Part shown: positions 35,208-44,048 of the stretch, one piece after another | Layout: each line of letters starts with the position of its first letter | Numbering within the stretch: the stretch's first letter is position 1 | Assembly (NCBI RefSeq): GCF_029222705.1 | Contig: NZ_JARGZF010000002.1 | Coordinates: 1,116,001 to 1,180,000 of the forward strand | Source: Knoellia sp. p5-6-4 | GTDB lineage: Bacteria > Actinomycetota > Actinomycetes > Actinomycetales > Dermatophilaceae | DNA length: 64,000 nt | Direction: 5' to 3' | Notes under the pieces: generated by a model | What the model saw: only the letters and a program-made list of their open reading frames with translations | What the model was told of the DNA's origin: nothing | Databases searched by the model: none | Translations under genes and position numbers: made by a program

Positions 35208-35252
35208 GTTGCTGCCCAGCCTACGGTGCGGCGGCGACACCGACCTCATCGC

Positions 35253-36575
35253 TCACCGGGCGCGGCGGCCCCGAGGCAGGCGCACCTCCAGACCCGTCAG
35301 CAGGGGCAGGGTCAGGGCCGAGCGGCGCTGCCACTCCTCGCGCTGGCGCACCCGGCGCTCGAGGTCGAGCTCGACGAGCACCTGCTCGACCGCGGCCAGG
35401 ATCGTGCCGCGCAGCAGCCAGAGGCCGGCGTCGCTGCTCGGCCGGCTGATGAGCAGCTCGGAGAGGATGGCGCGGGTCTCGCGCAGGATCTCGAGGCTGC
35501 TGGCGAGCGCGCGCTCGGCCTCCTCGAGGTTGCCCTCCGCCTCGGCCCGCACGAGCTCGCCGAAGCCGCGCAGGCAGTCGGCGACGTCGCTGAGCACGAC
35601 GGCGAACGCCTGGCGGGCGTCCTCGTCGTAGGCCGGTGAGCCGGGCCGGTCGGGACGCTGCTCGGCCGCCGGTGGCTCGTCGGGCAGCTCCTGCAGCAGC
35701 ACGGCGAACAGGGCGCGGACCGCCAGCACGCAGCCCTCGAGGCGGTCGAGCCCGCTGCGCAGCACCGGGGCCACGCTCTGGGTGCCGAGCGCCCGGGGGT
35801 TGAGCTTGCGGGACTCCTCCACCTGGCTGACCGCGCGCGACGCCGTGGCCAGCGGCCCGGAGACGGCCCTCGCCTGCTCGGCCCACTGGGCGAGGTCGGC
35901 CCGCCTGACCTGCCCCTCCGCGAGCGTGCGTGAGGCGCCCTCGAGGCAGTCGGCAGCCGCGTAGGCGACCCGCAGCACCTCGGAGCCGGCCCGGCGGTTC
36001 GGCACCGCGGCCGGCAGGAGGAGGTTGAAGGCCACGCCGACCGCGGCCCCGACGAGGGTGTGCGCCACCCGTGCCTCCGCCACGAGGTCGGGCGAGGTCA
36101 CCCCGAGGATCAGCATGGCGCTGATCGGCACCTCGAGGGCCTGGGCGCCGAGCCGGAAGACCTTGGCCAGCAGCAGCGAGGCGGCGATGACGAGGGCGAG
36201 GCTCCACCAGGTCAGGCCCGCCAGCGTCGAGATGGCGACGGCCACGAGCACGCCGGTCAGCACCGCCCCGACCCGCAGCAGACCCATCCGCACGGTGGAG
36301 AAGGCGGAGGCCTGCAGGACCAGCAGGGCCGTCAGCGCGCTCGTCAGGTCATACTTCGCGCCGGTCACCTGCCACGCGAGCAGCCACGCGAGCACCGCCG
36401 CCGTGGTCAGCCGCAGCACCTCCGAGAGGGTGCCGCGCAGCCGGCCCGGCAGGTCGCGCCAGGCACGCGGGCGGGTCGGCCAGGCGACGTCGGCGGCACG
36501 CTCCGCCGCCTGCTGCCACCGCTGCCGCCGGTCCGCCACGGGCACGAGCGTGGCACGCGGGGCGGCGCTGCGCAC
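35253..36575 (-). CDS. FUSC/aromatic-acid-exporter-like membrane protein
   Basis: A 440-residue protein with about six N-terminal transmembrane segments (about 45-190) and a long cytosolic helical C-terminal half (about 200-440). This is the layout of the FUSC/ArAE_2 family (YccS/AaeB-like), whose members export or tolerate aromatic acids; the real substrate is unknown. GTG 36575 is the best start but has a weak site. It ends 45 bp before pcrA on the same strand. Confidence 0.7.
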   Translation of the reverse strand: MRSAAPRATLVPVADRRQRWQQAAERAADVAWPTRPRAWRDLPGRLRGTLSEVLRLTTAAVLAWLLAWQVTGAKYDLTSALTALLVLQASAFSTVRMGLLRVGAVLTGVLVAVAISTLAGLTWWSLALVIAASLLLAKVFRLGAQALEVPISAMLILGVTSPDLVAEARVAHTLVGAAVGVAFNLLLPAAVPNRRAGSEVLRVAYAAADCLEGASRTLAEGQVRRADLAQWAEQARAVSGPLATASRAVSQVEESRKLNPRALGTQSVAPVLRSGLDRLEGCVLAVRALFAVLLQELPDEPPAAEQRPDRPGSPAYDEDARQAFAVVLSDVADCLRGFGELVRAEAEGNLEEAERALASSLEILRETRAILSELLISRPSSDAGLWLLRGTILAAVEQVLVELDLERRVRQREEWQRRSALTLPLLTGLEVRLPRGRRAR

Positions 36576-36628
36576 GGTTGTCGTGGCCGAAGCCCGTGCG
36601 CGTGCCGAATTCCGGTTGCGGCCGCCCG

Positions 36629-36634
36629 TAGCGT
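36629..36634 (+). promoter_or_regulatory. -10 box (TAGCGT) of the MFS gene
   Basis: TANNNT seven bases before GTG 36642. Confidence 0.5.
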
Positions 36635-36641
36635 GGGGACC

Positions 36642-37943
36642 GTGCACGACTACCGCAGCGACGTGGCGATCCTCCGCGACCGCCGTTTCGCGTTCCTGTT
36701 CGCCGCACGCACCCTCTCGATGCTCGGGATCGCCTTCGCCCCGGTGGCCCTGGCGTTCGGCATCCTCGACCTGCCCGGTGCCACGCCCACGACCCTGTCG
36801 CTGGTGCTCGCGGCCGAGTCGGTCGCCATCGTGGTGCTCACGCTCGCCGGCGGGGTCATCGCCGACCGGTACCCGCGTCACCGCGTGCTGCAGGCTGCGG
36901 AGTGGGTCAACGCCCTGGCCCACGTGGGCCTGGGCCTGATGATCCTGGGCGAGCAGGCGCCGACGTGGGCCCTGGCCACCGCCGCTGCGGTCTCGGGCAC
37001 CGCGACCGCAATGGTCTGGCCGGCCCTCACCGGCATCGTGCCCGACGTCGTGCCGGCCGCCCACCTCCAGCAGGGCAACGCCCTGTTGGGGCTCGGCGGC
37101 AACGTCGCCCGCGTGGCCGGTCTCGTGGCTGGCGGTGTGGTCGTCGTTGCGGTGGGTGGTGGCTGGGCGCTGCTCATCGCCGCTGCGCTGTTCGGCGCGG
37201 GCGGCCTGCTGATCTCCCTCCTCGCCCTGCCGCGAGCCCGGGCCCACGAGGAGGTCTCCGGCACGATCCTCGGCGACCTGCGAGACGGCTGGCAGGAGTT
37301 CCGCAGCCGGCAGTGGCTCTGGGTCGTCGTCGTGCAGTTCTCGGTGCTCGTGATGGTGTGGCAGGCCGCCCACCTCGTGCTCGGCCCGGTCGTCGCGAGG
37401 CAGGAGCTCGGCGGGCCCAAGGCGTGGACCGCGGTCCTCACCGGCGAGGCCATCGGGCTGATCGTGGGGGTGCTCATCGCGATGCGGATCCGGCCCCGCC
37501 GCCCCATCCTCGCGGTGACGCTCCTGAGCTTCGGGGCGGCCCCGCCCTACCTCCTCCTCGGCGGCAGCGCGCCCCTGTGGCTGGTCGTCGCGAGCGCGTT
37601 CGTGCTCGGCGTGTGCTTCGACCTCTTCACCGTGCTCTGGCAGACCACCATGCAGCGGGAGATCCCGCCCGCAGCGCTGTCCCGGGTGAGCTCCTACGAC
37701 GCCCTGGGCTCGCTGATGCTGGGCCCGCTCGGGCTCATCCTGGCCGGCCCGGCCGCCGAGTCCTTCGGTCCGCACCCGGCGCTGATCGGCTGCGGGGTCG
37801 TCATGGTGCTCACCACCCTGTTCGCCCTCAGCTTCCCCGGTGTCCGCAGCCTGACGGCGCCGCCCGCCGCGCCTGCGGGCGCAGCGCTGTCGCCCGACCT
37901 CCCCGCGGCCGGGCCATCCGGAGCGCCGGGGGTCCGTCCGTGA
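36642..37943 (+). CDS. MFS transporter (EntS-like/MFS_3)
   Basis: A 433-residue major facilitator with about 11-12 transmembrane segments. [20 protein letters not shown] is helix 1, and [15 protein letters not shown] is the conserved loop 2-3 motif. The tail (about 410-433) is Pro/Ala-rich. The subgroup exports siderophores, macrolides and other drugs; substrate unknown. The stop overlaps the uracil-DNA glycosylase start (GTGA). Confidence 0.85.
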   Translation: MHDYRSDVAILRDRRFAFLFAARTLSMLGIAFAPVALAFGILDLPGATPTTLSLVLAAESVAIVVLTLAGGVIADRYPRHRVLQAAEWVNALAHVGLGLMILGEQAPTWALATAAAVSGTATAMVWPALTGIVPDVVPAAHLQQGNALLGLGGNVARVAGLVAGGVVVVAVGGGWALLIAAALFGAGGLLISLLALPRARAHEEVSGTILGDLRDGWQEFRSRQWLWVVVVQFSVLVMVWQAAHLVLGPVVARQELGGPKAWTAVLTGEAIGLIVGVLIAMRIRPRRPILAVTLLSFGAAPPYLLLGGSAPLWLVVASAFVLGVCFDLFTVLWQTTMQREIPPAALSRVSSYDALGSLMLGPLGLILAGPAAESFGPHPALIGCGVVMVLTTLFALSFPGVRSLTAPPAAPAGAALSPDLPAAGPSGAPGVRP

Positions 37944-38767
37944 GCGTGCCGCTGCCCCACCCGGTCACCGGGCAGGTGTTCCCCTCCCCCGTGCCACCGG
38001 GCACCGGCTGGCCTGGCGACCCCGCCGGCGCCGACACCCCCGTCGCCCGCACCCCTGCCCAGGTGGCCCGGCTGGCGTCCAGCGCGCCGACCACGGCCGA
38101 GCTCGACGCGCGGGTCTCGGTGTGCCGCGCCTGCCCTCGCCTCGTGGCCTGGCGCGAGGAGGTCGCCGTGAGCGGTCGCCGCGCGTCGTTCGCCGACCAG
38201 CCCTACTGGGGCCGCCCCGGTCCGGGTTTCGGAGACCCCGACGGCGAGGTGCTCGTCGTGGGCCTCGCACCGGCGGCCAACGGCACCAACCGCACCGGGC
38301 GCATGTTCACCGGCGACCGCAGCGGCGACTGGCTCTACGCCGCGCTCCACCGCGGCGGCTACGCGAGCCAGCCGCGCTCCTGGGCGAGCGGCGACGGGCT
38401 GGCGCTGCACGGCATGCGGATCGTCGCGGCGGTGCGCTGCGCGCCGCCGGCCAACAAGCCGACCACCACCGAGCGACAGACGTGCGGCCACTGGCTCGAC
38501 CGCGAGCTGGAGCTGGCCGCCCCGCGGCTGCGGGCGATGCTGGCCCTCGGCTCCATCGGCTGGGACGCCGCGCTCGCGAGCGCCCGCCGGGTGGGCTGGG
38601 ACGTGCCGCGCCCCAAGCCGCGGTTCGGCCACGGCGCCGAGACCCTGCTCACCACGGGCGACGGCCGACCGGTGCGGCTCGTCGGCAGCTACCACGTCAG
38701 CCAGCAGAACACCTTCACGGGCAAGCTCACCGAGGCGATGCTCGACGAGGTCATCGCGCGCCTCTGA
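37940..38767 (+). CDS. Uracil-DNA glycosylase, family 5 (UDGb)
   Basis: A 275-residue base-excision repair enzyme. Family 5 features are [25 protein letters not shown] (motif 1, which lacks the polar Asp/Asn water activator of other families) and [15 protein letters not shown] (motif 2). VCRACPRL and RCAPPANK...QTCGHW supply the four Cys of the [4Fe-4S] cluster. Family 5 enzymes remove uracil, and often hypoxanthine or xanthine, which suits G+C-rich DNA. Translationally coupled to the MFS gene. Confidence 0.92.
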   Translation: MSVPLPHPVTGQVFPSPVPPGTGWPGDPAGADTPVARTPAQVARLASSAPTTAELDARVSVCRACPRLVAWREEVAVSGRRASFADQPYWGRPGPGFGDPDGEVLVVGLAPAANGTNRTGRMFTGDRSGDWLYAALHRGGYASQPRSWASGDGLALHGMRIVAAVRCAPPANKPTTTERQTCGHWLDRELELAAPRLRAMLALGSIGWDAALASARRVGWDVPRPKPRFGHGAETLLTTGDGRPVRLVGSYHVSQQNTFTGKLTEAMLDEVIARL

Positions 38768-38781
38768 CGTCCGATGCCCCC

Positions 38782-38787
38782 TACCGT
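38782..38787 (+). promoter_or_regulatory. -10 box (TACCGT) of the GNAT gene
   Basis: TANNNT six bases before ATG 38794; no Shine-Dalgarno. Confidence 0.5.
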
Positions 38788-38793
38788 CGTGCC

Positions 38794-39351
38794 ATGACCG
38801 AGCTCGCCACCCCGCACGTGCGCTTCCACCGCTCCTTCCTCGCCGCCATCGACGAGTTCCTCGACGCGGGCGAGGAGGCCTACAGCGGCGTGCTGGTGTG
38901 GCCCGCCGACGAGCGCTTCCCCGGCATCACGTTCACGCGCGAGGGCCTGGATGACCCCGCCGAGTTCGCCCGGCTGGTGCGGCTGAAGGTCGACGACGCA
39001 GAGCCCCACAGCCCCCGTCCGACCGGCTGGGTCCCCGCCACGCACCTGTGGATGGCTGACGGCGACGAGTACCTCGGCCAGATCTCGTTGCGGCACAGCC
39101 TCGACAACCCGTTCCTCGCCGAGCTCGGCGGGCACATCGGGTATGCCGTGCGCCCGGGCGCGCGTCGGCGCGGGCACGCCACCGACGCGCTGCGCGCGGT
39201 GCTGCCGGTCGCCGCGCGCAGGGGCCTCGACCGGGTGCTCGTGACCTGCGACCTCGGCAACACCGCCTCGGCGCGCACCATCGAGGCGTGCGGGGGCGTC
39301 CTCGAGGACGAGCGCTCCGGCAAGCGGCGCTACTGGGTCACAACGGGCTGA
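38794..39351 (+). CDS. GNAT family N-acetyltransferase
   Basis: A 185-residue acetyltransferase. Core strands LGQISLRHSL and GGHIGYAVRPGARRRGHATDAL (acetyl-CoA pyrophosphate loop RRRGHAT, about 128-134), then LVTCDLGNTASARTIEACGG. Substrate unknown. Starts leaderless, 26 bp after the glycosylase stop. Confidence 0.88.
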   Translation: MTELATPHVRFHRSFLAAIDEFLDAGEEAYSGVLVWPADERFPGITFTREGLDDPAEFARLVRLKVDDAEPHSPRPTGWVPATHLWMADGDEYLGQISLRHSLDNPFLAELGGHIGYAVRPGARRRGHATDALRAVLPVAARRGLDRVLVTCDLGNTASARTIEACGGVLEDERSGKRRYWVTTG

Positions 39352-39381
39352 ACCGGCCGAGCGGCGGCCGGCCGCGCGGCC

Positions 39382-39387
39382 TACAGT
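39382..39387 (+). promoter_or_regulatory. -10 box (TACAGT) of the quinone oxidoreductase gene
   Basis: TANNNT seven bases before GTG 39395. Confidence 0.5.
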
Positions 39388-39394
39388 CAGGCAG

Positions 39395-40378
39395 GTGAGC
39401 ACGACAGCGCGCGCCCTGGTGGTCCCCCGCAACGGCGACTCCTCGGTCCTGGAGGTCCGTGACGTCGAGGTGCCGGATCCGGGGCCCGGCGAGGTGCAGG
39501 TCGAGGTGGCTGCGGTGGGCGTCAACTTCATCGACGTCTACCAGCGCGAGGGCGTCTACCCGATCGCCACGCCGTTCGTCTCCTGCTCCGAGGGCTCCGG
39601 CACCGTCACCGCCGTCGGCGACGGCGTGGCGGACGTCTCGGTCGGCGACCGCGTCGCGTGGGGGCAGGGGCTGGGCAGCGCCGCCACCACCGTCAACCGC
39701 CGCGTCGACGACCTGGTGCCCGTGCCCGACGGGCTCGGCCTCGACATCGCCGCCGCGGCGATGCTGCAGGGCATGACCGCGCACTACCTGGTCAACAGCA
39801 CGTATGCCGTGGGGCCGGGGACCGTGGCCCTGGTCCACGCCGCGGCCGGCGGGGTCGGGCAGCTGCTCGTGCAGTTGGTCACGGCCAAGGGCGGGCGGGT
39901 CATCGCCACCGCCGGGTCGCCGCAGAAGCTCGAGATCGCCCGCCGGCTCGGTGCCGCGACGGTCATCGACTACTCGCAGACCGACGACCTGGCCGCGGCA
40001 GTGCGGGCCGCCAACGGAGGAGCCGGGGTCGACGTCGCCTACGACGGTGTCGGCAGGGCGACCTTCGACGCCTCGCTCGCCTCGCTGCGACCCCGGGGGA
40101 TGATGGTGCTCTTCGGCGCCTCGAGCGGCCAGGTGCCACCCTTCGACATCCAGCGGCTCAACCGGGGCGGCTCGCTGTTCCTCACCCGTCCGACGCTCGG
40201 GCACTACGTGGCGACCCGCGCGGAGCTGCTCGAGCGGGCCGGCTCGGTGCTGGGCGACCTGGCTGCGGGGCGGCTGCACCTCGAGGTCGGTGGCCGGCAC
40301 CCGCTGGAGGACGCGGCGCGGGCCTACGACGAGCTCGAGGGCCGGCGCACCACCGGAAAGCTGCTGATCGTGCCCTGA
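39395..40378 (+). CDS. NADPH:quinone oxidoreductase (zeta-crystallin type)
   Basis: A 327-residue zinc-free MDR-family reductase. NFIDVYQREGVYPI (about 46-59), QGMTAHYLV, and the Rossmann motif HAAAGGVGQLLVQL (about 149) followed by GRVIATAGSPQKLEIA give the NADPH site. It reduces quinones, probably as detoxification. GTG start with no Shine-Dalgarno. Confidence 0.92.
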   Translation: MSTTARALVVPRNGDSSVLEVRDVEVPDPGPGEVQVEVAAVGVNFIDVYQREGVYPIATPFVSCSEGSGTVTAVGDGVADVSVGDRVAWGQGLGSAATTVNRRVDDLVPVPDGLGLDIAAAAMLQGMTAHYLVNSTYAVGPGTVALVHAAAGGVGQLLVQLVTAKGGRVIATAGSPQKLEIARRLGAATVIDYSQTDDLAAAVRAANGGAGVDVAYDGVGRATFDASLASLRPRGMMVLFGASSGQVPPFDIQRLNRGGSLFLTRPTLGHYVATRAELLERAGSVLGDLAAGRLHLEVGGRHPLEDAARAYDELEGRRTTGKLLIVP

Positions 40379-40408
40379 GCCGTCGGCGCGACCGGGCAGA
40401 CTGTCGCC

Positions 40409-41494
40409 ATGGCGCCCTGGGTGCTGCACGTCGACCTCGACCAGTTCATCGCGGCGGTCGAGCTGCTGCGGCGCCCCGAGCTGCGGGGCCGGCCGGTCAT
40501 CGTCGGCGGCCGCGGCGACCCGGCGGAGCGCGCGGTGGTCTCGACCGCCTCCTACGAAGCCCGCGAGTTCGGGGTCAGCTCGGGCATGCCGCTCAAGGTG
40601 GCGGTCCGCAGGTGCCCGCAGGCCGTGCTGCTGCCCGTCGACGCGCCCCTCTACGAGGCGGCCTCGCAGCAGGTGATGGACACCCTCCGCGGCATCGAGG
40701 GCGCCGTGGTGGAGGTGCTCGGCTGGGACGAGGCGTTCGTCGGCGTCGACACCGACGACCCCGAGGCCTTCGCGCGGCGCATCCAGTCACAGGTGCTGGC
40801 AGCCACCGACCTGCACTGCTCGGTCGGCGTCGGCGACACGAAGATCCGGGCCAAGATCGCCACGGACTTCGGCAAGCCGCAAGGGGTGTTCCGGCTGACC
40901 CGCGACAACTGGTTCGAGGTGATGGGTGAGCGGCCGACCAGCGCCCTGTGGGGCGTCGGGAAGCGCATCTCGACCCGGCTGGCCGGCCTGGGCATCGCCA
41001 CCGTGGCCGACCTCGCGGCAGCGGAGCCTGAGCGCCTGGCAGCAGAGTTCGGCCCGGCCATGGGCCCCTACTACGGGCGCCTCGGGCGCGGAGTCAGCAG
41101 CGCCCACGTCGACGACACGCCCTACATCCCGCGCGCGCACGGCCGCGAGGTCACCTACCAGCAGAACCTCAGCGACGCCGACGAGATCGCCTCAGCCGTG
41201 GCCACCCTCGCCGAGCAGGTCGTGAAGGACATTGCGGCGGAAGGGCGGCCGTGCATGCGCGTGCACCTCAAGGTGCGCTTCGCGCCGTTCTTCACGGTCG
41301 CCCGCAGCCGCAAGCTCGCGGAGCCGACCTTCGACGCGACCCTGATCGGCGACACCGCCCTCGACCTGCTGCGCGGCCTCGCCGACGAGCGCCCCATCCG
41401 CCTGCTCGGCGTGCGAGCCGAGATGGTCCCGCCCGAGGGCGGCTACGACGACGAGGGCCGGCGCGCCGCACGCGACCCGCGGGCGGCCGGCTGA
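40409..41494 (+). CDS. Y-family DNA polymerase IV, DinB2-like
   Basis: A 361-residue translesion polymerase. The catalytic acids are in HVDLDQF (Asp9) and GWDEAF; SYEAREFG is the nucleotide loop. LGWDEAF, NWFEVMGERP and the overall order match mycobacterial DinB2 rather than DinB1. The steric-gate position, normally Phe/Tyr, is Ile14 (QFIAAVE), as DinB2 has Leu. Loss of the aromatic gate permits ribonucleotide use in DinB2. No beta-clamp tail is evident. CAGACT lies six bases before the ATG; no LexA box is present. Confidence 0.88.
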   Translation: MAPWVLHVDLDQFIAAVELLRRPELRGRPVIVGGRGDPAERAVVSTASYEAREFGVSSGMPLKVAVRRCPQAVLLPVDAPLYEAASQQVMDTLRGIEGAVVEVLGWDEAFVGVDTDDPEAFARRIQSQVLAATDLHCSVGVGDTKIRAKIATDFGKPQGVFRLTRDNWFEVMGERPTSALWGVGKRISTRLAGLGIATVADLAAAEPERLAAEFGPAMGPYYGRLGRGVSSAHVDDTPYIPRAHGREVTYQQNLSDADEIASAVATLAEQVVKDIAAEGRPCMRVHLKVRFAPFFTVARSRKLAEPTFDATLIGDTALDLLRGLADERPIRLLGVRAEMVPPEGGYDDEGRRAARDPRAAG

Positions 41495-41507
41495 GGTCCC
41501 CGCCCGC

Positions 41508-41852
41508 CTACCAGAGCACCGCGATCGCCGTGTTGAGGACGGCGAGCGCGCCCGCGGCGCCCACCAGGGTGGGGTTCGGCTCACCACGCTTCTGGCGGGC
41601 GTTGGCGATCTCGGCGCACGCCGCCACGGCCAGGGCGACGAGCAGCTTCACGCCGACCTTGCCGTTGTTCACGGGGTCGTCGTTCATCTCGAGGACGCCG
41701 ACGAGCAGCAGGCCGGTGAGCACCTGCGCGCGGGCGCCCCACAGGATGGCGGGGATGACCTTCGGGGCGCGAACCACGGCGAGCCAGCCACCGACGACCG
41801 CAGCCATGCCGAGCAGGTGCACGAGGACGAGCAGGTGCTTGAGGAAGTCCAT
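41508..41852 (-). CDS. Small integral membrane protein
   Basis: A 114-residue protein with about four hydrophobic segments (5-25, 30-55, 65-85, 92-113). HLLGMAAVVGGW and the short loops are typical of an actinobacterial membrane protein of unknown function. TAGGCT lies seven bases before ATG 41852. It converges on dinB with 13 bp between stops. Confidence 0.75.
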   Translation of the reverse strand: MDFLKHLLVLVHLLGMAAVVGGWLAVVRAPKVIPAILWGARAQVLTGLLLVGVLEMNDDPVNNGKVGVKLLVALAVAACAEIANARQKRGEPNPTLVGAAGALAVLNTAIAVLW

Positions 41853-41859
41853 GGCCCGG

Positions 41860-41865
41860 AGCCTA
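41860..41865 (-). promoter_or_regulatory. -10 box (TAGGCT) of the small membrane protein gene
   Basis: TANNNT seven bases before ATG 41852. Confidence 0.5.
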
Positions 41866-41867
41866 GT

Positions 41868-42545
41868 TCACAGCAGCCGGCGCCCCATCGCCCAGGCCGT
41901 CAGCTCGTGGCGGGACGACAGCTGCAGCTTGCGCAGCACCGAGGAAACGTGTGTCTCAACGGTTTTCACCGAGATGAACAGCTCCTTGGCCACTTCCTTG
42001 TACTGGTAGCCGCGCGCGATCAGCCGCATGACCTCACGCTCACGCGCACTGAGCCGGTCGAGCTCCTCGTCGACCTCCGCGATCTCTCCCGCGGCCGCGC
42101 CGAAGGCATCGAGCACGAAGCCCGCCAGCCGCGGCGAGAAGACCGCGTCACCATCGGCGACCCGCCGGATCGCCGAGGTCAGGTCGGTCGCGCTGATGGT
42201 CTTGGTGACGTAGCCCCGAGCCCCGGCGCGGATCACCGCGATGACGTCCTCCGCCGCGTCCGACACCGAGAGCGCGAGGAACCGCACGGGCTGGCCACTG
42301 GCCGTCTCGAGGCCGCGGCAGCCGTGCAGCACGTCGACACCCCCGTGGCCGGTGCCGCCCGGCAGGTGCACGTCGAGCAGCACCACCGCGGGGCGGGTCT
42401 GCGTGATGACGTCGACGGCAGCCTCGACGTTCGAGGCCTCCCCCACGATGTCGACCCTGTCACCGATCTCGGCGCGCACGCCGGAGCGGAACATCCGGTG
42501 GTCGTCGACGAGCACGACCTCGACGTGGGGCTCACGGGGTTGCAT
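41868..42545 (-). CDS. NarL/LiaR-type response regulator
   Basis: A 225-residue regulator. The receiver (about 8-135) has acidic pocket Asp14/Asp15 and phosphoacceptor Asp58 (VVLLDVHLP); the loop after it is enlarged (GGTGHGGVDVLHGCRG). The C-terminal LuxR helix-turn-helix (about 160-220) has LSAREREVMRLIARGYQYKEVAKELFISVKTVETHVSSVL. It overlaps the kinase gene by 14 bp, so they are partners. Likely controls envelope-stress genes, including the divergent PspC-LiaF-like operon. Confidence 0.93.
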   Translation of the reverse strand: MQPREPHVEVVLVDDHRMFRSGVRAEIGDRVDIVGEASNVEAAVDVITQTRPAVVLLDVHLPGGTGHGGVDVLHGCRGLETASGQPVRFLALSVSDAAEDVIAVIRAGARGYVTKTISATDLTSAIRRVADGDAVFSPRLAGFVLDAFGAAAGEIAEVDEELDRLSAREREVMRLIARGYQYKEVAKELFISVKTVETHVSSVLRKLQLSSRHELTAWAMGRRLL

Positions 42546-43923
42546 GGGAGGCCTCCGCAGGGGGTTGGGGCTGAGTCCGGACGGGTTCGGCGGGGCCGCC
42601 GTTGGTCGTGAGCGGTGGCAGGGTCAGGCACACCTCGGTGCCGTTCTCGAGCCGGCGCACCCGAGCGCTGCCGCCGTGGCGCTGCATCCTGCCGAGGATG
42701 GACTGCCGCACCCCGAGCCGGTCGTCGGGCACGTCGTCGAGCTCGAAGCCGTCACCGTGGTCGCGCACGAAGGCCTCGACCCCGGCGGTGCCGATCTCGA
42801 CGTACACCGACACCGGCGGCCTGCCGTGCCGCACCGCGTTGAGCAGCGCCTCCCGCACCGCGCGCACCAGGGCGGTGCCGCCGTCGTCCAGCGGACGGTC
42901 GCCGGTGGCGACGAGCTCGATGGGCGTGCCGTGCACGTCCTCGACCTCGTGCGCCACCCCTGCGACCGCGGAGGCGAGCGTGGAGTCGGAACCGGCCTGG
43001 CCGGCATACAGCCAGGAGCGCAGCTCGCGCTCCTGGGCGCGGGCCAGCTGCGCCACGGCGGTGGGGTCGTCGGCGCGGCGCTGGATGAGGGCGAGGGTCT
43101 GGAGCACCGAGTCGTGCAGGTGCGCGGCGATGTCGGCGCGCTCGGTGGCGCGGGCCCGCTCGGCCTGCTCGCGCCGCAGGTCTCCCCACAGGCGCAGGCC
43201 CCAGGGGGCGGCGATGAGCACGAACCCGGCCACGACGGCCAGGGAGGCCAGGGCGATGTCCCAGATCGCCGAGAGGGAGCGGCCACGAGTCGCCACGATC
43301 ACCAGGCCCGTCAGGGCCAGGAGGGCACCGAACACCAACCGTGCCACGCTGAACCGCCGAGGCCCCTCCGAGGAGCCGAGCCAGCGCCCGCGCTGGGCGT
43401 CGTCGAGCTGGGACCACGCGATCACCGCTCCGACGGCGACGATGAGCAACGGCACCAGGAAGCCCAGGCGGAGGTTGAAGCCGGCACTCTGCGCCACGGC
43501 CACGAGACCTGCCACCAGGAGGATGCCACCCGCGAGCAGGGCACGCGTCGCCGAGCGCTCCTGCTCGTCGGTGGCGGCGCCCACCGCCGAGGCGGCCTCC
43601 CCCACCGGCACTGCCGGACCCGACGGGCGGGCCGGGTCGACGGGCACCCGGCCGTCATCGCCCTCGACCACGCCCTGCACCGACTGCGGCGTCAGCGCCC
43701 AGAGGAACAGGTAGGCCGCGAGGCCCGCACCGCCGGGCAGTGCCAGCAGCACGAACACGATGCGGACCAGCCGCACCGGCGCACCGAGGTGCTCGGCCAG
43801 ACCGGCGCACACCCCGGCGACGACCCTGCCCTCGACGGGGCGGTGGAGGGTGCGCCGCGGCGGGCGCTGCTCCGCGGCCCCTGCCTCAAGGGCAGTGGCG
43901 GGCCGCTCGTACGGGGTGGGCAT
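42532..43923 (-). CDS. PspC-domain sensor histidine kinase
   Basis: A 463-residue kinase. An N-terminal PspC domain (about 30-90: VVAGVCAGLAEHLGAPVRLVRIVFVLLALPGG) is followed by more transmembrane helices (to about 255), a HisKA_3 helix HLHDSVLQTLALIQRRA with the phospho-His, and an ATPase domain (EALLNAVRHG, RDHGDGFEL). This is the LiaS/NarX type. ATG 43923 lies seven bases after CAAGAT. It is divergent from another PspC protein, so two PspC sensors share one control region. Confidence 0.92.
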   Translation of the reverse strand: MPTPYERPATALEAGAAEQRPPRRTLHRPVEGRVVAGVCAGLAEHLGAPVRLVRIVFVLLALPGGAGLAAYLFLWALTPQSVQGVVEGDDGRVPVDPARPSGPAVPVGEAASAVGAATDEQERSATRALLAGGILLVAGLVAVAQSAGFNLRLGFLVPLLIVAVGAVIAWSQLDDAQRGRWLGSSEGPRRFSVARLVFGALLALTGLVIVATRGRSLSAIWDIALASLAVVAGFVLIAAPWGLRLWGDLRREQAERARATERADIAAHLHDSVLQTLALIQRRADDPTAVAQLARAQERELRSWLYAGQAGSDSTLASAVAGVAHEVEDVHGTPIELVATGDRPLDDGGTALVRAVREALLNAVRHGRPPVSVYVEIGTAGVEAFVRDHGDGFELDDVPDDRLGVRQSILGRMQRHGGSARVRRLENGTEVCLTLPPLTTNGGPAEPVRTQPQPPAEASHATP

Positions 43924-43988
43924 GTGCCCATCTTGGACCACCCCGACTGGCGCAAACACCGTATTCAGGGGCGGAGGGCTCTACTTCA

Positions 43989-44025
43989 GGGTCCCGTCAG
44001 GGTCGACCCTCATGGCGAGGGACCC
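43989..44025. promoter_or_regulatory. Nested palindromes in the kinase / PspC-LiaF divergent region
   Basis: The 12-bp palindrome AGGGTCGACCCT (43999-44010) sits between GGGTCCC (43989-43995) and its complement GGGACCC (44019-44025). It lies just upstream of the plus-strand gene and may be the regulator's binding site or an mRNA hairpin. Confidence 0.5.
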
Positions 44026-44048
44026 AGCCCACAGGAAGCATGGTTGGC

